Origin: Terriglobia bacterium
Lineage (GTDB): Bacteria; Acidobacteriota; Terriglobia; Acidiferrales; UBA7541
Length of the DNA stretch: 32,197 nucleotides
Assembly: GCA_020072805.1 (NCBI GenBank)
Contig: JAIQGC010000051.1
Span: 1-32,197, forward strand
Direction: 5' to 3'
Part shown: in pieces, positions 7,936 through 16,277 of the stretch
How the letters are laid out: each line of letters starts with the position of its first letter
How positions within the stretch are numbered: position 1 is the stretch's first letter
Made by a program: the position numbers and the translations under genes
The notes under the pieces: model-generated
Database searches by the model: none
What the model was told of the DNA's origin: nothing
The model's input: only the letters and a program-made list of their open reading frames with translations

Positions 7936-8679
7936 TCAAGTAGTTGGATGCCGGCGCCCGGCCGCGGGTTTGGCTGGCGCGTCCGCTTCCTCGGCGAGAA
8001 ATTGCCGGACCCGCCGCAGCACCCGCGCGTACATCGCCGCTGTCAACCGCCCCGTCTGCGTGTTTTGCTGGCTCGGGTGATACACCGCGAAGAGCCGCGG
8101 CAGCCCCCCGGGAAGCTCCGTCTCCGCTCCATGCGAAAACGGAAACTCTCCCCGCTTCTTGATCTCCCCGTGTTGCTGCAGCAGCGTAAGATAGCCGTCC
8201 CAGGCAATCCGCCCCAGCGCCAGGATCGCCTGCGGCTGCAGCAACTCCAATTCGCGCTCCAGATATCCGCGGCACGCGGCGATCTCCCCGGGCAGCGGCT
8301 TATTCTGCGGCGGCGCGCAGCGTATCGTCGCCGCGATATACGCATCCTTCAATCGCAATCCGTCCTCGCGGTGCAGGGAAGTGGGCTGGCTCGCGAATCC
8401 CGCCCGGTGCAGCGCCGCATACAAAAAATCCCCCGAGCGATCTCCTGTGAACATCCGTCCCGTGCGGTTTGCTCCGTGCGCCCCCGGCGCCAGCCCCAGG
8501 ATCAGCAGCCGCGCCCGCGCATCCCCAAATCCCGGTACCGGCCTCCCCCAATACTCCCACTCGCGGTACGCCCGTCTCTTCTCCCGCGCCACCCGCTCCC
8601 GGTACTCCACCAACCGCGCGCACTTCCGGCACTCCGCAATCTCTTCCGCCAGCACCTGCAATCCTTCCGCCTGATTCAT
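7936..8679 (-). CDS. Uracil-DNA glycosylase, family 5 (UdgB type)
   Basis: From MNQAEGLQ the protein has 247 residues. Motif A reads GLAPGAHGANRTGRMFTGD, the form found in family 5 enzymes, which lack the usual catalytic Asp/Asn at this site. The C-terminal motif HPSQQNTQTGRLT also matches that family. Cysteines at CRKC (17-20) and further on (IRCAPP, AACRGYL) are the expected ligands of the 4Fe-4S cluster. It removes uracil, and often hypoxanthine or other deaminated bases, from DNA in base excision repair. An upstream in-frame ATG at 8751 would add 24 residues (MYLLYWLFRSKRQ...) that family members lack, and it reads into repeat-flanking sequence, so the inner start is preferred. Confidence 0.88.
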   Translation of the reverse strand: MNQAEGLQVLAEEIAECRKCARLVEYRERVAREKRRAYREWEYWGRPVPGFGDARARLLILGLAPGAHGANRTGRMFTGDRSGDFLYAALHRAGFASQPTSLHREDGLRLKDAYIAATIRCAPPQNKPLPGEIAACRGYLERELELLQPQAILALGRIAWDGYLTLLQQHGEIKKRGEFPFSHGAETELPGGLPRLFAVYHPSQQNTQTGRLTAAMYARVLRRVRQFLAEEADAPAKPAAGRRHPTT

Positions 8680-8761
8680 TCCGCCCCTGCTGGAAATATC
8701 AATCCCTCCAACCTGCCTCTTCGACCGGAACAACCAATACAATAAATACATCCAAGAAATA

Positions 8762-8825
8762 TTGTCATTCCGACCGGAGGGACGGCGTTTTTTGCCGTCC
8801 CGGAGTGGAGGAATCTCTCTTCTTG
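8762..8825. repeat. Dispersed repeat with a GACGGC/GCCGTC hairpin
   Basis: The unit begins TTGTCATTCCGACC and ends GAGGAATCTCTCTTCTTG, matching the start and end words of the 3640 and 16031 repeats. In its middle GGGACGGC and GCCGTCCC pair around a T-rich loop (about 8779-8801). It lies between two same-strand genes (phosphatase and uracil-DNA glycosylase) and could terminate or stabilise the transcript. Confidence 0.55.
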
Positions 8826-8841
8826 ATTCTGGGAACGTCCG

Positions 8842-9624
8842 TTACCGGAAAAATCCCAAAATCTCCTCGTGCAGCTTCCCGTTCGCGCACAGAAAACTGC
8901 CTCCATAAATGCTGCGCTCTCCCGTAATACTCGTCGCTCGCCCCCCGGCCTCCTCCACGATCAGCAGCGACGGCGCATAGTCCCACGGCTTGCCCTTGAT
9001 ATCCATGGCCGCGTCCACGATCCCTTCCGCCACCAGCATGTGCTGCCAGAATCCTCCCATGCTCCGGCTGCGCCGCGCAGCGTCCTGCACCTTCCGCATT
9101 TGAGCCCGCCGCCCCGCATCGTTCCCCGGCCCGGTCCCCGCCGTAAAGATCATCGCCTCGCTCAGCCGCTCCGTTTTCGAAACGCTCAGCCGCCGCTCCC
9201 CCCGGTACGCCCCCATTCCTTTGTACGCCGACCATCTCTCCCTCAGCGCCGGCGCGCTCACCATCGCCGCCACGATTTCCCCCTCCCGCTCGATTCCCAG
9301 CAGCGTCCCGAACGTCGGTATCCCCCGCGAAAACTCTTCCGTCCCGTCCACCGGATCGATAATCAGCCGCGCCCGCTTTCCCGGCCCCCGTTCGCCGCCC
9401 GCCGCCGTTTCCATCTCTTCTCCCAGCACCTCCAGCGCCAGCCCGCTCGCCGCCACCTTCTTCCGCGCCATCTCCTCGATCCCGCGATCCGCCGCTGTCA
9501 CCACGCTCCCGTCCAGTTTCTTCTCCGTGCGCAAGTCGTTGCTGCGGAAATAGCCCATGGCCATCTCCTCCGCCTCCCCGGCGATCTCTTCCAGCAGCCC
9601 CGCGTACTCTTTCCGAAAATCCAT
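8842..9624 (-). CDS. Inositol-monophosphatase-family phosphatase (possibly histidinol phosphatase)
   Basis: This 260-residue protein belongs to the FIG superfamily of Mg-dependent phosphatases. The metal-binding signature LIIDPVDGTEEFSRGIP is present, a GEE motif (VLGEEME) supplies the first Glu ligands, and the second signature near the C-terminus reads KPWDYAPSLLIVEEAGG. Substrates in the family include inositol phosphates, histidinol phosphate, fructose bisphosphate and PAP; the FSRGIP variant is common in HisN-like members. It is divergent from trpC, across 61 bases, so a role in amino acid synthesis is plausible but unproven. AGAGGAGAGG just before the ATG is a good ribosome binding site. 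Confidence 0.85.
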   Translation of the reverse strand: MDFRKEYAGLLEEIAGEAEEMAMGYFRSNDLRTEKKLDGSVVTAADRGIEEMARKKVAASGLALEVLGEEMETAAGGERGPGKRARLIIDPVDGTEEFSRGIPTFGTLLGIEREGEIVAAMVSAPALRERWSAYKGMGAYRGERRLSVSKTERLSEAMIFTAGTGPGNDAGRRAQMRKVQDAARRSRSMGGFWQHMLVAEGIVDAAMDIKGKPWDYAPSLLIVEEAGGRATSITGERSIYGGSFLCANGKLHEEILGFFR

Positions 9625-9642
9625 CGCCTCTCCTCTTTGCGT

Positions 9643-9671
9643 TTGACACTTTCCCGCCCGCCTCCTAGCAT
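9643..9671 (+). promoter_or_regulatory. Sigma-70-type promoter for the trp/aro operon
   Basis: TTGACA (9643-9648), a 17-base spacer and TAGCAT (9666-9671) sit just before trpC. The -35 box is perfect and the -10 box matches four of six positions. Transcription should begin near 9678, only about eight bases before the ATG at 9686. There is no Shine-Dalgarno sequence, so the message would be close to leaderless and has no room for a leader-peptide attenuator. Confidence 0.6.
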
Positions 9672-9685
9672 ACTCAATTCACCCC

Positions 9686-10492
9686 ATGGCCACCCATAGA
9701 AACACAGGAACCGTGCTGGACAAAATTCTCGACGCCAAACGCGCCGCCATCGAGCACCGCAAGAAAGTTCTGCCTGAAACCGCCCTCAAATACGGCGTCC
9801 AGCACGCTCTCCCCCTGCGCGATTTCTCCGCCGCCCTCTCCCGCCCCGGCCTCAACATCATCGCGGAACTCAAGCCCGCCTCGCCCTCCCGCGGCGTAAT
9901 CCGCGAAAATTTCGATCCCGTTGTCCTCGCCCGCTCTCTCGAATCCGCCGGCGCAGCCGCCCTCTCCGTCCTCACCGAGGAGGAATTCTTCGGCGGCTCC
10001 CTCAAAAATCTCCGCGAAGCCCGCAAATCCACCGCCCTCCCCGTCTTGCGCAAGGATTTCATCTTCGACCCCTGGCAGGTCCTCGAAACCCGGGCCAATG
10101 ACGCCGACAGTTTTCTCCTTATCGTCGCCGCTCTCGACGACTCCCTGCTACGCGCCCTGCTCGCCCAGGGCAGGGAATTGGGTATGGAACCCCTCGTCGA
10201 AGTTCACACCGCCGAAGAGCTTACTCGTGCCCTGGCCGCCGGCGCGCGCATCGTGGGCGTCAACAACCGCAATCTCAAAACCCTCGAAGTCCGCATGCAA
10301 ACCTCGTTCGAACTCGCCGCCCTCATCCCCGACGACTGCATCGCCGTCAGCGAATCTGGCCTGCGCTCCCACGACGACCTCGCCCGCCTCCGTGACGCCG
10401 GCTTTGATGCCTTTCTCATCGGCGAATCCCTCATGCTGGCCCCCGACCCCGCCGCTGCCCTCTCCGCCCTCCTCCTTCCCCCCGCGCCCTGA
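9686..10492 (+). CDS. trpC: Indole-3-glycerol phosphate synthase
   Basis: This 268-residue TIM-barrel enzyme converts carboxyphenylamino-deoxyribulose phosphate to indole-3-glycerol phosphate in tryptophan synthesis. Catalytic landmarks are visible: IIAELKPASPSRG with Glu61 and Lys63, LRKDFIFDPWQV with the general-acid Lys, EPLVEVHT with the Glu, GVNNRNLKT with the Asn, and SESGLRSHDD with the Ser. The phosphate-binding FDAFLIGESLM closes the barrel. It is the first gene of the trpC-F-B-A run and lacks any ribosome binding site, consistent with the very short leader predicted from the promoter. trpF follows after 87 bases. Confidence 0.96.
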   Translation: MATHRNTGTVLDKILDAKRAAIEHRKKVLPETALKYGVQHALPLRDFSAALSRPGLNIIAELKPASPSRGVIRENFDPVVLARSLESAGAAALSVLTEEEFFGGSLKNLREARKSTALPVLRKDFIFDPWQVLETRANDADSFLLIVAALDDSLLRALLAQGRELGMEPLVEVHTAEELTRALAAGARIVGVNNRNLKTLEVRMQTSFELAALIPDDCIAVSESGLRSHDDLARLRDAGFDAFLIGESLMLAPDPAAALSALLLPPAP

Positions 10493-10579
10493 TCCCCCCG
10501 CTGCCACCAAACAACAATTGCCAGCCATCCGCTTTTCCGCGCCCCATTCCCGCCCCATCAGGCTAAAATAGTCCCCACT

Positions 10580-11257
10580 ATGGTCCGCGCCAAAATCTGC
10601 GGCATCACCAACTGGCCCGACGCCCGCGCCGCCTGCGACGCCGGCGCCGACGCGCTCGGCTTCAATTTCTACGCCCCCAGCCCCCGCGCCATCTCGCCCG
10701 CCGCTGCCTGGGCCATCATTCGCCGCCTCCCGCCCTTCGTTGCTCCCGTGGGCATCTTCGTCAATTGGACCTCCGCAGCCGTCCTCTCCCTCGCCTCCGC
10801 CCTGCATCTCGCCGCCGTGCAGCTTTCCGGCGACGAATCCCCACGGGACATCGCCGCCTGCGCCCGCCGCTCCCGCGTCATCCGGGTCGTCCGCGTCGGC
10901 GCAAACTTTTCCCCGGCCCGGCTGCGCCCTTCCGCCGGAGTTGCCGCCTTCCTCCTCGACGCCGCCAAAACAGGCCAATATGGCGGTACGGGAAAAACCT
11001 TCTCCTGGCCCCTCGCTCGCCGCGCGGCCCGCTCGCACCGTATTATTCTTGCTGGCGGTCTTACGCTCGAAAACGTCGCCGAAGCCATCCTGCTCGTCCG
11101 TCCCTATGCCGTGGATGTGGCCAGCGGCGTCGAATCGCGCTCCGCCCGGCACGGAAAAAAAGATCTCGGCAAGTTGCGCGCCTTCCTCGCCGAAGTCGCC
11201 CGCGCCAACCGCCTGCTCGCGGCCGATGCCCGAAAGACTTTGGAGACTGCTTCGTAA
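10580..11257 (+). CDS. trpF: Phosphoribosylanthranilate isomerase
   Basis: This 225-residue protein catalyses the Amadori rearrangement before TrpC. It has the N-terminal KICGIT with catalytic Cys7, VQLSGDE (usually VQLHGDE), FLLDAAKTGQYGGTGKTFSW carrying the general-acid Asp, LAGGLTLENV, and the phosphate site VDVASGVES followed by the GKKD motif. The C-terminus is about 15-20 residues longer than the minimal family length. The ATG follows TAAAAT by 10 bases and no clear Shine-Dalgarno is present, so it may also have its own start site. trpB begins six bases after its stop. Confidence 0.95.
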   Translation: MVRAKICGITNWPDARAACDAGADALGFNFYAPSPRAISPAAAWAIIRRLPPFVAPVGIFVNWTSAAVLSLASALHLAAVQLSGDESPRDIAACARRSRVIRVVRVGANFSPARLRPSAGVAAFLLDAAKTGQYGGTGKTFSWPLARRAARSHRIILAGGLTLENVAEAILLVRPYAVDVASGVESRSARHGKKDLGKLRAFLAEVARANRLLAADARKTLETAS

Positions 11258-11263
11258 AATATT

Positions 11264-12451
11264 ATGAGCACAATTACACAACCCGCTGCCGTTCCCGGCC
11301 GTTTCGGTCCCTACGGCGGCTGCTACGTCCCCGAAACCCTCATGGCCCCGCTCGAAGAGCTCGTCCGCGCCTACGACGCCGCCCAGGCCGATCCCGCGTT
11401 CCGCACCGCTTTCGAATCCCTGCTGAAAAATTTCGCCGGCCGTCCCACGCCCCTCCAGCACGCCGACCGCCTCTCGGCCCATCTCGGCGGCCCCAAAATC
11501 TATCTCAAGCGCGAAGACCTTCTGCACACCGGCGCGCACAAGATCAATAACGCCATCGGCCAGGGCCTCCTCGCTGTGCGCATGGGCAAGCCCCGCATCG
11601 TCGCCGAAACCGGCGCGGGCCAGCACGGCGTCGCTTCCGCCACCGTCGCCGCCAAGCTCGGCCTCGAATGTGTCGTCTACATGGGCACCGAAGACATGGC
11701 CCGCCAGGCCCTCAACGTTTCCCGCATGCGCATGCTCGGCGCGCAAGTCGTCGGCGTCGAATCCGGCAGCCGTACCCTGAAGGACGCCATCAACGAAGCC
11801 ATGCGCGACTGGGTCACCAACGTCCGCACCACTCACTATCTTCTCGGCTCCGTTTTGGGCGCGCACCCCTATCCCACCATGGTCCGCGATTTTCATTCCG
11901 TCATCGGCCGCGAAGCCCGCCAGCAGATACTCGCTGCCGAAAATCGCCTGCCCACGCATCTCTTCGCCTGCGTCGGCGGCGGCTCCAACGCCATCGGCCT
12001 CTTCCACGAATTCCTCGCCGATCGCTCCGTCAAAATGATTGGCATCGAAGCCGGCGGCCGGGGCGCACAGCTCGGCGAACACGCCGCGCGCCTCGCCGCC
12101 GCTCAGGGCTATTCCGGCGCGCGCCCCGGCGTCCTCCAGGGCACCTACACTTATGTCCTGCAGACCGCCGACGGCCAGATCGCCCCCACCCATTCCGTCT
12201 CCGCCGGCCTCGACTACCCCGCCATCGGCCCCGAGCACGCCTGGCTTGCCGACGAAGGCCGCGCCAGCTACTCCGCCGTCAGCGACGCCCAGGCCCTCGC
12301 CGCCGCCAAGCTCCTCGCGCGCCTCGAAGGCATCATCCCCGCCCTTGAAAGCGCCCACGCCCTCGCCGGCCTCATCGAGCGCATTTCCAAATTCGCCAAG
12401 GACGACCTCATCATCGTCAACATCTCCGGCCGCGGCGACAAGGACATGTAG
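11264..12451 (+). CDS. trpB: Tryptophan synthase beta subunit
   Basis: This 395-residue PLP enzyme joins indole and serine to make tryptophan. The cofactor lysine is Lys93 in [13 protein letters not shown]. The catalytic Glu is in [11 protein letters not shown], and the phosphate-binding GGGSNAIG is intact. The N-terminal [16 protein letters not shown] and the overall length identify the classic TrpB1 class that works with TrpA, and trpA follows 36 bases later. The start is only six bases beyond trpF, so they are translated from the same transcript. Confidence 0.97.
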   Translation: MSTITQPAAVPGRFGPYGGCYVPETLMAPLEELVRAYDAAQADPAFRTAFESLLKNFAGRPTPLQHADRLSAHLGGPKIYLKREDLLHTGAHKINNAIGQGLLAVRMGKPRIVAETGAGQHGVASATVAAKLGLECVVYMGTEDMARQALNVSRMRMLGAQVVGVESGSRTLKDAINEAMRDWVTNVRTTHYLLGSVLGAHPYPTMVRDFHSVIGREARQQILAAENRLPTHLFACVGGGSNAIGLFHEFLADRSVKMIGIEAGGRGAQLGEHAARLAAAQGYSGARPGVLQGTYTYVLQTADGQIAPTHSVSAGLDYPAIGPEHAWLADEGRASYSAVSDAQALAAAKLLARLEGIIPALESAHALAGLIERISKFAKDDLIIVNISGRGDKDM

Positions 12452-12487
12452 ACCTACTCCCGCCTGCTCTAAGGGATTTCCCTGACC

Positions 12488-13333
12488 ATGACCACCGCCA
12501 ACTCCACCACGACTCGCATCTCCCAGCGCTTCGCCGAACTCCGCGCCCGCGGCGAAATGGGCATCGTCGCCTACATCACCGCCGGCGATCCCTCGCTCGA
12601 CGCCACGCTTCGCTTCGTTCTCGCTCTCGCCGAAGCCGGCGCCGACGTCATCGAACTCGGCGTCCCCTTCAGCGACCCCGTCGCCGACGGCCCCACCATC
12701 CAGCGTGCCAGCGAACGCGCCCTGCAAAGCGGCACGACCCTCGCCGGCGTCCTCTCCCTCGTCCGCCGCATTCGCCAAAAGAGCCAGGTTCCCCTGGTCC
12801 TCTTTAGCTACTTCAATCCCATTCTCCAAATGGGCATCGAAAAATTTGCCGCCGAAGCCTCCGCAGCCGGCGCCGACGGCGTCCTCGTCACCGACCTCAC
12901 ACCCGAAGAGTCCGCCGCCTACCGCGGCATCCTCACCGCTCGCGGCCTGGATATGATCTTCCTCGCCGCTCCCACCTCCACCGACGAGCGCCTCAAAAAA
13001 ATCGCCGCCTGCTCCTCCGGCTTTCTCTATCTCATCTCCCGCACCGGCGTCACCGGCGCAAAAGACACTCTCGCCGAAGATCTTCCCGCGCTCGTTCGCC
13101 GCGTCCGCGCCGTCACGCAGCTTCCTCTCGCCGTCGGCTTCGGCATCTCGCTCCCCGGGCACGTCTCCGTTCTCGGCGGCCTCGCCGACGCCGCCGTCGT
13201 CGGCTCCGCTCTCGTCTCCGAAATCGAAAAATCGGTCTCGCCCGAAGCCGCCGCTACCGCGCTCGCCGAACGCATGCGCGCCCTCAAAGCCGCCGGCAAA
13301 AGCGGCCTCAGCCGCCGGGAGGCCCAGCAATGA
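12488..13333 (+). CDS. trpA: Tryptophan synthase alpha subunit
   Basis: This 281-residue TIM barrel cleaves indole-3-glycerol phosphate to indole, which is channelled to TrpB. The catalytic Glu is in VIELGVPFSDPVADGP, and the catalytic Asp is in LVTDLTPEES (usually DLPPEE). GFLYLISRTGVTG and VGFGI give the phosphate loops. The protein is slightly longer than typical because of a C-terminal extension (GKSGLSRREAQQ). Its stop codon overlaps the next start (ATGA at 13330-13333), so translational coupling with chorismate mutase is expected. Confidence 0.96.
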   Translation: MTTANSTTTRISQRFAELRARGEMGIVAYITAGDPSLDATLRFVLALAEAGADVIELGVPFSDPVADGPTIQRASERALQSGTTLAGVLSLVRRIRQKSQVPLVLFSYFNPILQMGIEKFAAEASAAGADGVLVTDLTPEESAAYRGILTARGLDMIFLAAPTSTDERLKKIAACSSGFLYLISRTGVTGAKDTLAEDLPALVRRVRAVTQLPLAVGFGISLPGHVSVLGGLADAAVVGSALVSEIEKSVSPEAAATALAERMRALKAAGKSGLSRREAQQ

Positions 13334-13629
13334 CTCTCGATGACTGGCGCCGCAAAATTGACGAGATCGACCGCAAGCTGGTTGAGCTGCTCAACGAGCG
13401 TTCCCGCTGCGCCATCGAAATCGGCCGCCTCAAGCAGGAAACGAAGATGCCGCTTTACCAGCCCGACCGCGAGCGCGAAGTCATCGCCGGCGCCGAGCGC
13501 GCCAATTCCGGCCCCCTCACCAACCAGGCCATCCGCCGCCTCTTTGAACGCATCATTGACGAAGCCCGCTCCGCCGAGCGCGCCGCCATGCACCCAGCGG
13601 ACCGTTCCGAGGACACCCAAAGGAAATGA
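13330..13629 (+). CDS. Chorismate mutase, AroQ class, monofunctional
   Basis: This 99-residue all-helical protein converts chorismate to prephenate, the branch step for Tyr and Phe. The N-terminus reads WRRKIDEIDRKLVELLNERSRCAIEIGRLK, with the Arg, Asp and Lys pattern of AroQ enzymes, followed by PLYQPDREREVI and a C-terminal helix (IRRLFERIIDEARSAE). It is not fused to prephenate dehydratase or dehydrogenase, but tyrA lies two genes downstream. It overlaps trpA by four bases, physically linking the Trp branch to the competing branch. Confidence 0.92.
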   Translation: MTLDDWRRKIDEIDRKLVELLNERSRCAIEIGRLKQETKMPLYQPDREREVIAGAERANSGPLTNQAIRRLFERIIDEARSAERAAMHPADRSEDTQRK

Positions 13630-13656
13630 TCCATCCGAATCGCAGCTCGCACGCTC

Positions 13657-13724
13657 TTGTAGAGGCCGGGCTTCAGCCCGGCGGGTTTGCAGGAAATTTT
13701 TGTCGTACCGGGACCAAGGTCCCG
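13657..13724 (+). repeat. Two hairpins in the chorismate mutase-aroF gap
   Basis: The 137-base gap holds two palindromes. GCCGGGCTTCAGCCCGGC at 13665-13682 lies in a 26-base word that recurs exactly at 17300-17325. The second, CGGGACCAAGGTCCCG at 13709-13724, is followed by TATTTTTCTCTTT and so has the shape of an intrinsic terminator or attenuator. The aroF ribosome binding site (AGGAG) follows. Either may reduce read-through into aroF and tyrA. Confidence 0.6.
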
Positions 13725-13766
13725 TATTTTTCTCTTTGAATTCTGTAGCGAAGGAAACAGGAGTCT

Positions 13767-14786
13767 ATGGTCATCGTCATGCACGAAGGGGCTACCGAAG
13801 CCCAAATCCAAAACGTCCTTGACCGGCTCATCGCCGCCGGCTTCAACGTCCATCGCTCCACCGGCGAATCCCACACCGTTCTCGGCGCCGTCGGCGTCCA
13901 CCGCGATTTTGACCACCGCGATTTCGAACTTCTCGATGGCGTGCGCGAAGTCATGCGCATCACCCAGCCCTTCAAACTCGCCAGCCGCCAGTTCAAGCCC
14001 GAAGGTACCATCGTGGACGTCGGCCGCGGCGTGCGCATCGGCGGCAATGAAGTCATCGTCGCCGCCGGCCCCTGCTCCGTCGAATCCCGCGAACAGATTT
14101 TCGCCGTCGCCGAATCCGTCGCCAAATCCGGCGCAAAAATCCTCCGCGCGGGCGCCTTCAAGCCGCGCACTTCCCCCTACGCCTTCCAGGGCCTCGGCGA
14201 AAAGGGCCTCCAGCTCATGCGCGAAGCCGCCGACAAATTCAATCTCTGCACCGTCAGCGAAGTCATGGACCCTTCCCAAATCGCCATGATGTCCGGCTAC
14301 GTGGATATGTTCCAGGTCGGTGCCCGCAACATGCAGAACTACCACCTCCTCCGCGCCCTCGGTGAAATCCGCAAACCCGTTCTCCTCAAACGCGGCATGT
14401 CCGCCACCATGGAAGAACTTCTCCTCAGCGCCGAATACATTCTCGCCGGCGGAAATTTCAGTGTGGTCCTCTGCGAACGCGGCATCCGCACGTTCGAAAC
14501 CTACACCCGCAACACCTTCGACATCGCCGCCATTCCCGTCATCCAGAAACTTTCCCATCTCCCCATCATGGCCGACCCTTCTCACGCCACCGGACGCCGC
14601 GATAAAGTCGCCCCCATGGCCCGCGCTGCCGTCGCCGCGGGCGCTGATGGCCTGCTCATCGAAGTTCACAACGACCCCGACCACGCCCTCTCCGACGGCG
14701 CTCAATCCCTCGAACCCGCCCAGTTCGCCCAGCTCATGGCCGAACTCCGCATCATCGCCCCGGCCATCGGCCGCCGCATCTCGTAG
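13767..14786 (+). CDS. aroF: 3-deoxy-7-phosphoheptulonate (DAHP) synthase, type I-beta with regulatory N-domain
   Basis: This 339-residue enzyme condenses PEP and erythrose 4-phosphate, the first step of the shikimate pathway. Residues 1-75 form the ferredoxin-like (ACT-like) regulatory domain seen in Thermotoga-type enzymes, which mediates feedback by aromatic amino acids. The barrel follows: [76 protein letters not shown] and the metal-binding [18 protein letters not shown] before the ATG is a good ribosome binding site. It sits between chorismate mutase and tyrA, so the operon links pathway entry to its branches. Confidence 0.95.
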   Translation: MVIVMHEGATEAQIQNVLDRLIAAGFNVHRSTGESHTVLGAVGVHRDFDHRDFELLDGVREVMRITQPFKLASRQFKPEGTIVDVGRGVRIGGNEVIVAAGPCSVESREQIFAVAESVAKSGAKILRAGAFKPRTSPYAFQGLGEKGLQLMREAADKFNLCTVSEVMDPSQIAMMSGYVDMFQVGARNMQNYHLLRALGEIRKPVLLKRGMSATMEELLLSAEYILAGGNFSVVLCERGIRTFETYTRNTFDIAAIPVIQKLSHLPIMADPSHATGRRDKVAPMARAAVAAGADGLLIEVHNDPDHALSDGAQSLEPAQFAQLMAELRIIAPAIGRRIS

Positions 14787-14789
14787 ACC

Positions 14790-15680
14790 ATGCCCGACGC
14801 CGCCCCATTCCGCTCCGCCACCATCCTCGGCACCGGCCTCATCGGCGGCTCCTTCGCCCTGGCCCTGCGCAAGCACGCCCCTGAAATCCACGTCGCCGGA
14901 TGGGACCGCCCCGATACCCTCCGCGAAGCCGCCGCCCTCGGTGCCATCCAGCAATCCTTCACCGGCGATCTCGCCCCCGCCCTCGCCCACGCCGATCTCG
15001 TTTTCATCGCCCTCCCCATCGGCGTCACCATTGACCTTCTCCCCGAAATTCTCCGCCTCTCCCCGTCAAACGCCCTCGTCACCGACGCCTGCAGCACCAA
15101 ACTGCGCATCTGCCAGCGCGCCGAAGAGTTTTTCTCCGCCCACCCCGGCCCGCACCCACTCTTCCTACCCGGCCACCCCATGGCCGGCAGGGAAGTCTCC
15201 GGCATCGCCAGCGCCACCGCCGACCTCTTTCAAAACGCCCCCTACGCGCTCATCTCTGATGAGCCCGGCCTCCCCGCCAAGCAAGCCCCGCGCGTCATGG
15301 CCTTCCTCCATCTTCTCGAACGCCTCGGCGCGCGCCCCCTCTGGCTCGGCGCCCAGCAGCACGACTACGCCGTAGCCCTCTCCTCCCACCTCCCGCAGCT
15401 CGCCGCCGTGGCCCTGGCCTCCTTCCTCCATGACCGCGTCGACGAAAACGGCCTGCCCCTCACCCTCGCCGGCCCCGGCCTCCGCGACACCCTGCGCCTC
15501 GCCGGCAGCCCCTACTCCACCTGGCGCGATATCCTCCTCACCAACCGCGAATTCATCGCCACTTCCCTCGACCTCTTCGCCCGCCACCTCGACGACCTCC
15601 GCGAGCGCCTCTCCTCCCGCGACCTGGAAACCTCCTTCGACGCCGCCAACGAACTCTACAAACTCCTCCGCAGCCTGTAG
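14790..15680 (+). CDS. tyrA: Prephenate (or arogenate) dehydrogenase
   Basis: This 296-residue NAD(P)-dependent enzyme catalyses oxidative decarboxylation toward tyrosine. The Rossmann motif ATILGTGLIGGSFALAL starts the protein, with an Asp ending the second strand (AGWDRPD) that favours NAD. The catalytic region reads LPGHPMAGREVSG (His plus the usual HPMAG core). The helical dimerisation domain (SHLPQLAAVALASFL, GPGLRDTLRLAGSPYSTWRDI) is complete. It has no C-terminal ACT domain. It begins three bases after the aroF stop and ends the operon. Confidence 0.95.
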   Translation: MPDAAPFRSATILGTGLIGGSFALALRKHAPEIHVAGWDRPDTLREAAALGAIQQSFTGDLAPALAHADLVFIALPIGVTIDLLPEILRLSPSNALVTDACSTKLRICQRAEEFFSAHPGPHPLFLPGHPMAGREVSGIASATADLFQNAPYALISDEPGLPAKQAPRVMAFLHLLERLGARPLWLGAQQHDYAVALSSHLPQLAAVALASFLHDRVDENGLPLTLAGPGLRDTLRLAGSPYSTWRDILLTNREFIATSLDLFARHLDDLRERLSSRDLETSFDAANELYKLLRSL

Positions 15681-16277
15681 AGTCTGTGTGGTGACTCCTG
15701 TTTCCCAGGGGGTCGGAGCTTTAGCTCCGACATAAGACATTGTTTTTCAGTGCGGCTTCAGCCGCTGAGGAAATGATTTCGCCGTTATCAGACATCTTCC
15801 CGCGCCTGCTTTTCTCTCTTGTTCCGGTAGGGGCGGGGCTTGCCCCGCCCGTTTTTCCCGCGTCCGCGGTTGGGGCATGGCATGCCTGCCCCGGACAGTT
15901 CACCCCGGATAGCCATCGGGGCAGTCGGAGCCGTGCCCGCTCTTGCTTTTCATTTTTCTTGCTGTCATCTGCTTTTTTCGCATCCCGGATGCTTCTACGG
16001 GACCGACCGCAGTGGAGGGACCTCTTCTTGCTGTCATCCCGACCGCAGTGGAGGGATCTCTCTTCTCCTCCGCGCCACCCGGAACTTATCCCGATTTGAT
16101 TGGCAGGCCGGCATCTTGCTTTTCTTGATTGTGTATCGCCCGGCGGGTCCGCCCGAAAGGGAACTACAACGCATCCGCAAACAACGGCTTTTTCTCAATC
16201 GGTGTTGGTCCGCAAACGGACAGGCATCCTGCGGAACTCAGCCAAGCTTCCGCATCGCCCGCAATTCTTCTTAATCC
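15681..16277. other. Gene-free, palindrome-rich interval after the aromatic operon
   Basis: No credible ORF is present in about 600 bases. It holds GTCGGAGCT-TT-AGCTCCGAC (15712-15731), GCGGC-TTCA-GCCGC (15752-15765), GGGCGGGGC-TT-GCCCCGCCC (15831-15850) followed by GTTTTT, and two direct copies of GACCGCAGTGGAGGGA (16005-16020 and 16041-16056). The word TGCCTGCCCCGGACAG is shared with copy 2 of the MITE-like element. The interval separates two convergent genes, so some of these stems may act as terminators. Confidence 0.7.
15831..15855 (+). terminator. Possible intrinsic terminator of the aromatic operon
   Basis: A perfect 9-bp GC stem (GGGCGGGGC/GCCCCGCCC) with a two-base spacer is followed by GTTTTT. 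It is 150 bases past tyrA. The T run is short and the stem belongs to a repeated palindrome class, so the terminator role is tentative. Confidence 0.35.

Noticed and set aside
10148-13330. A 1060-codon open frame on the minus strand across the trp genes
   Set aside because: It is antisense to four clear enzymes; its Gly/Ala/Asp-rich, low-complexity translation is an artefact of high GC and strong codon bias.
15740-16274. Short plus-strand ORFs in the interval after tyrA
   Set aside because: They are built from palindromes and repeat words, have no ribosome binding sites and show no domain.
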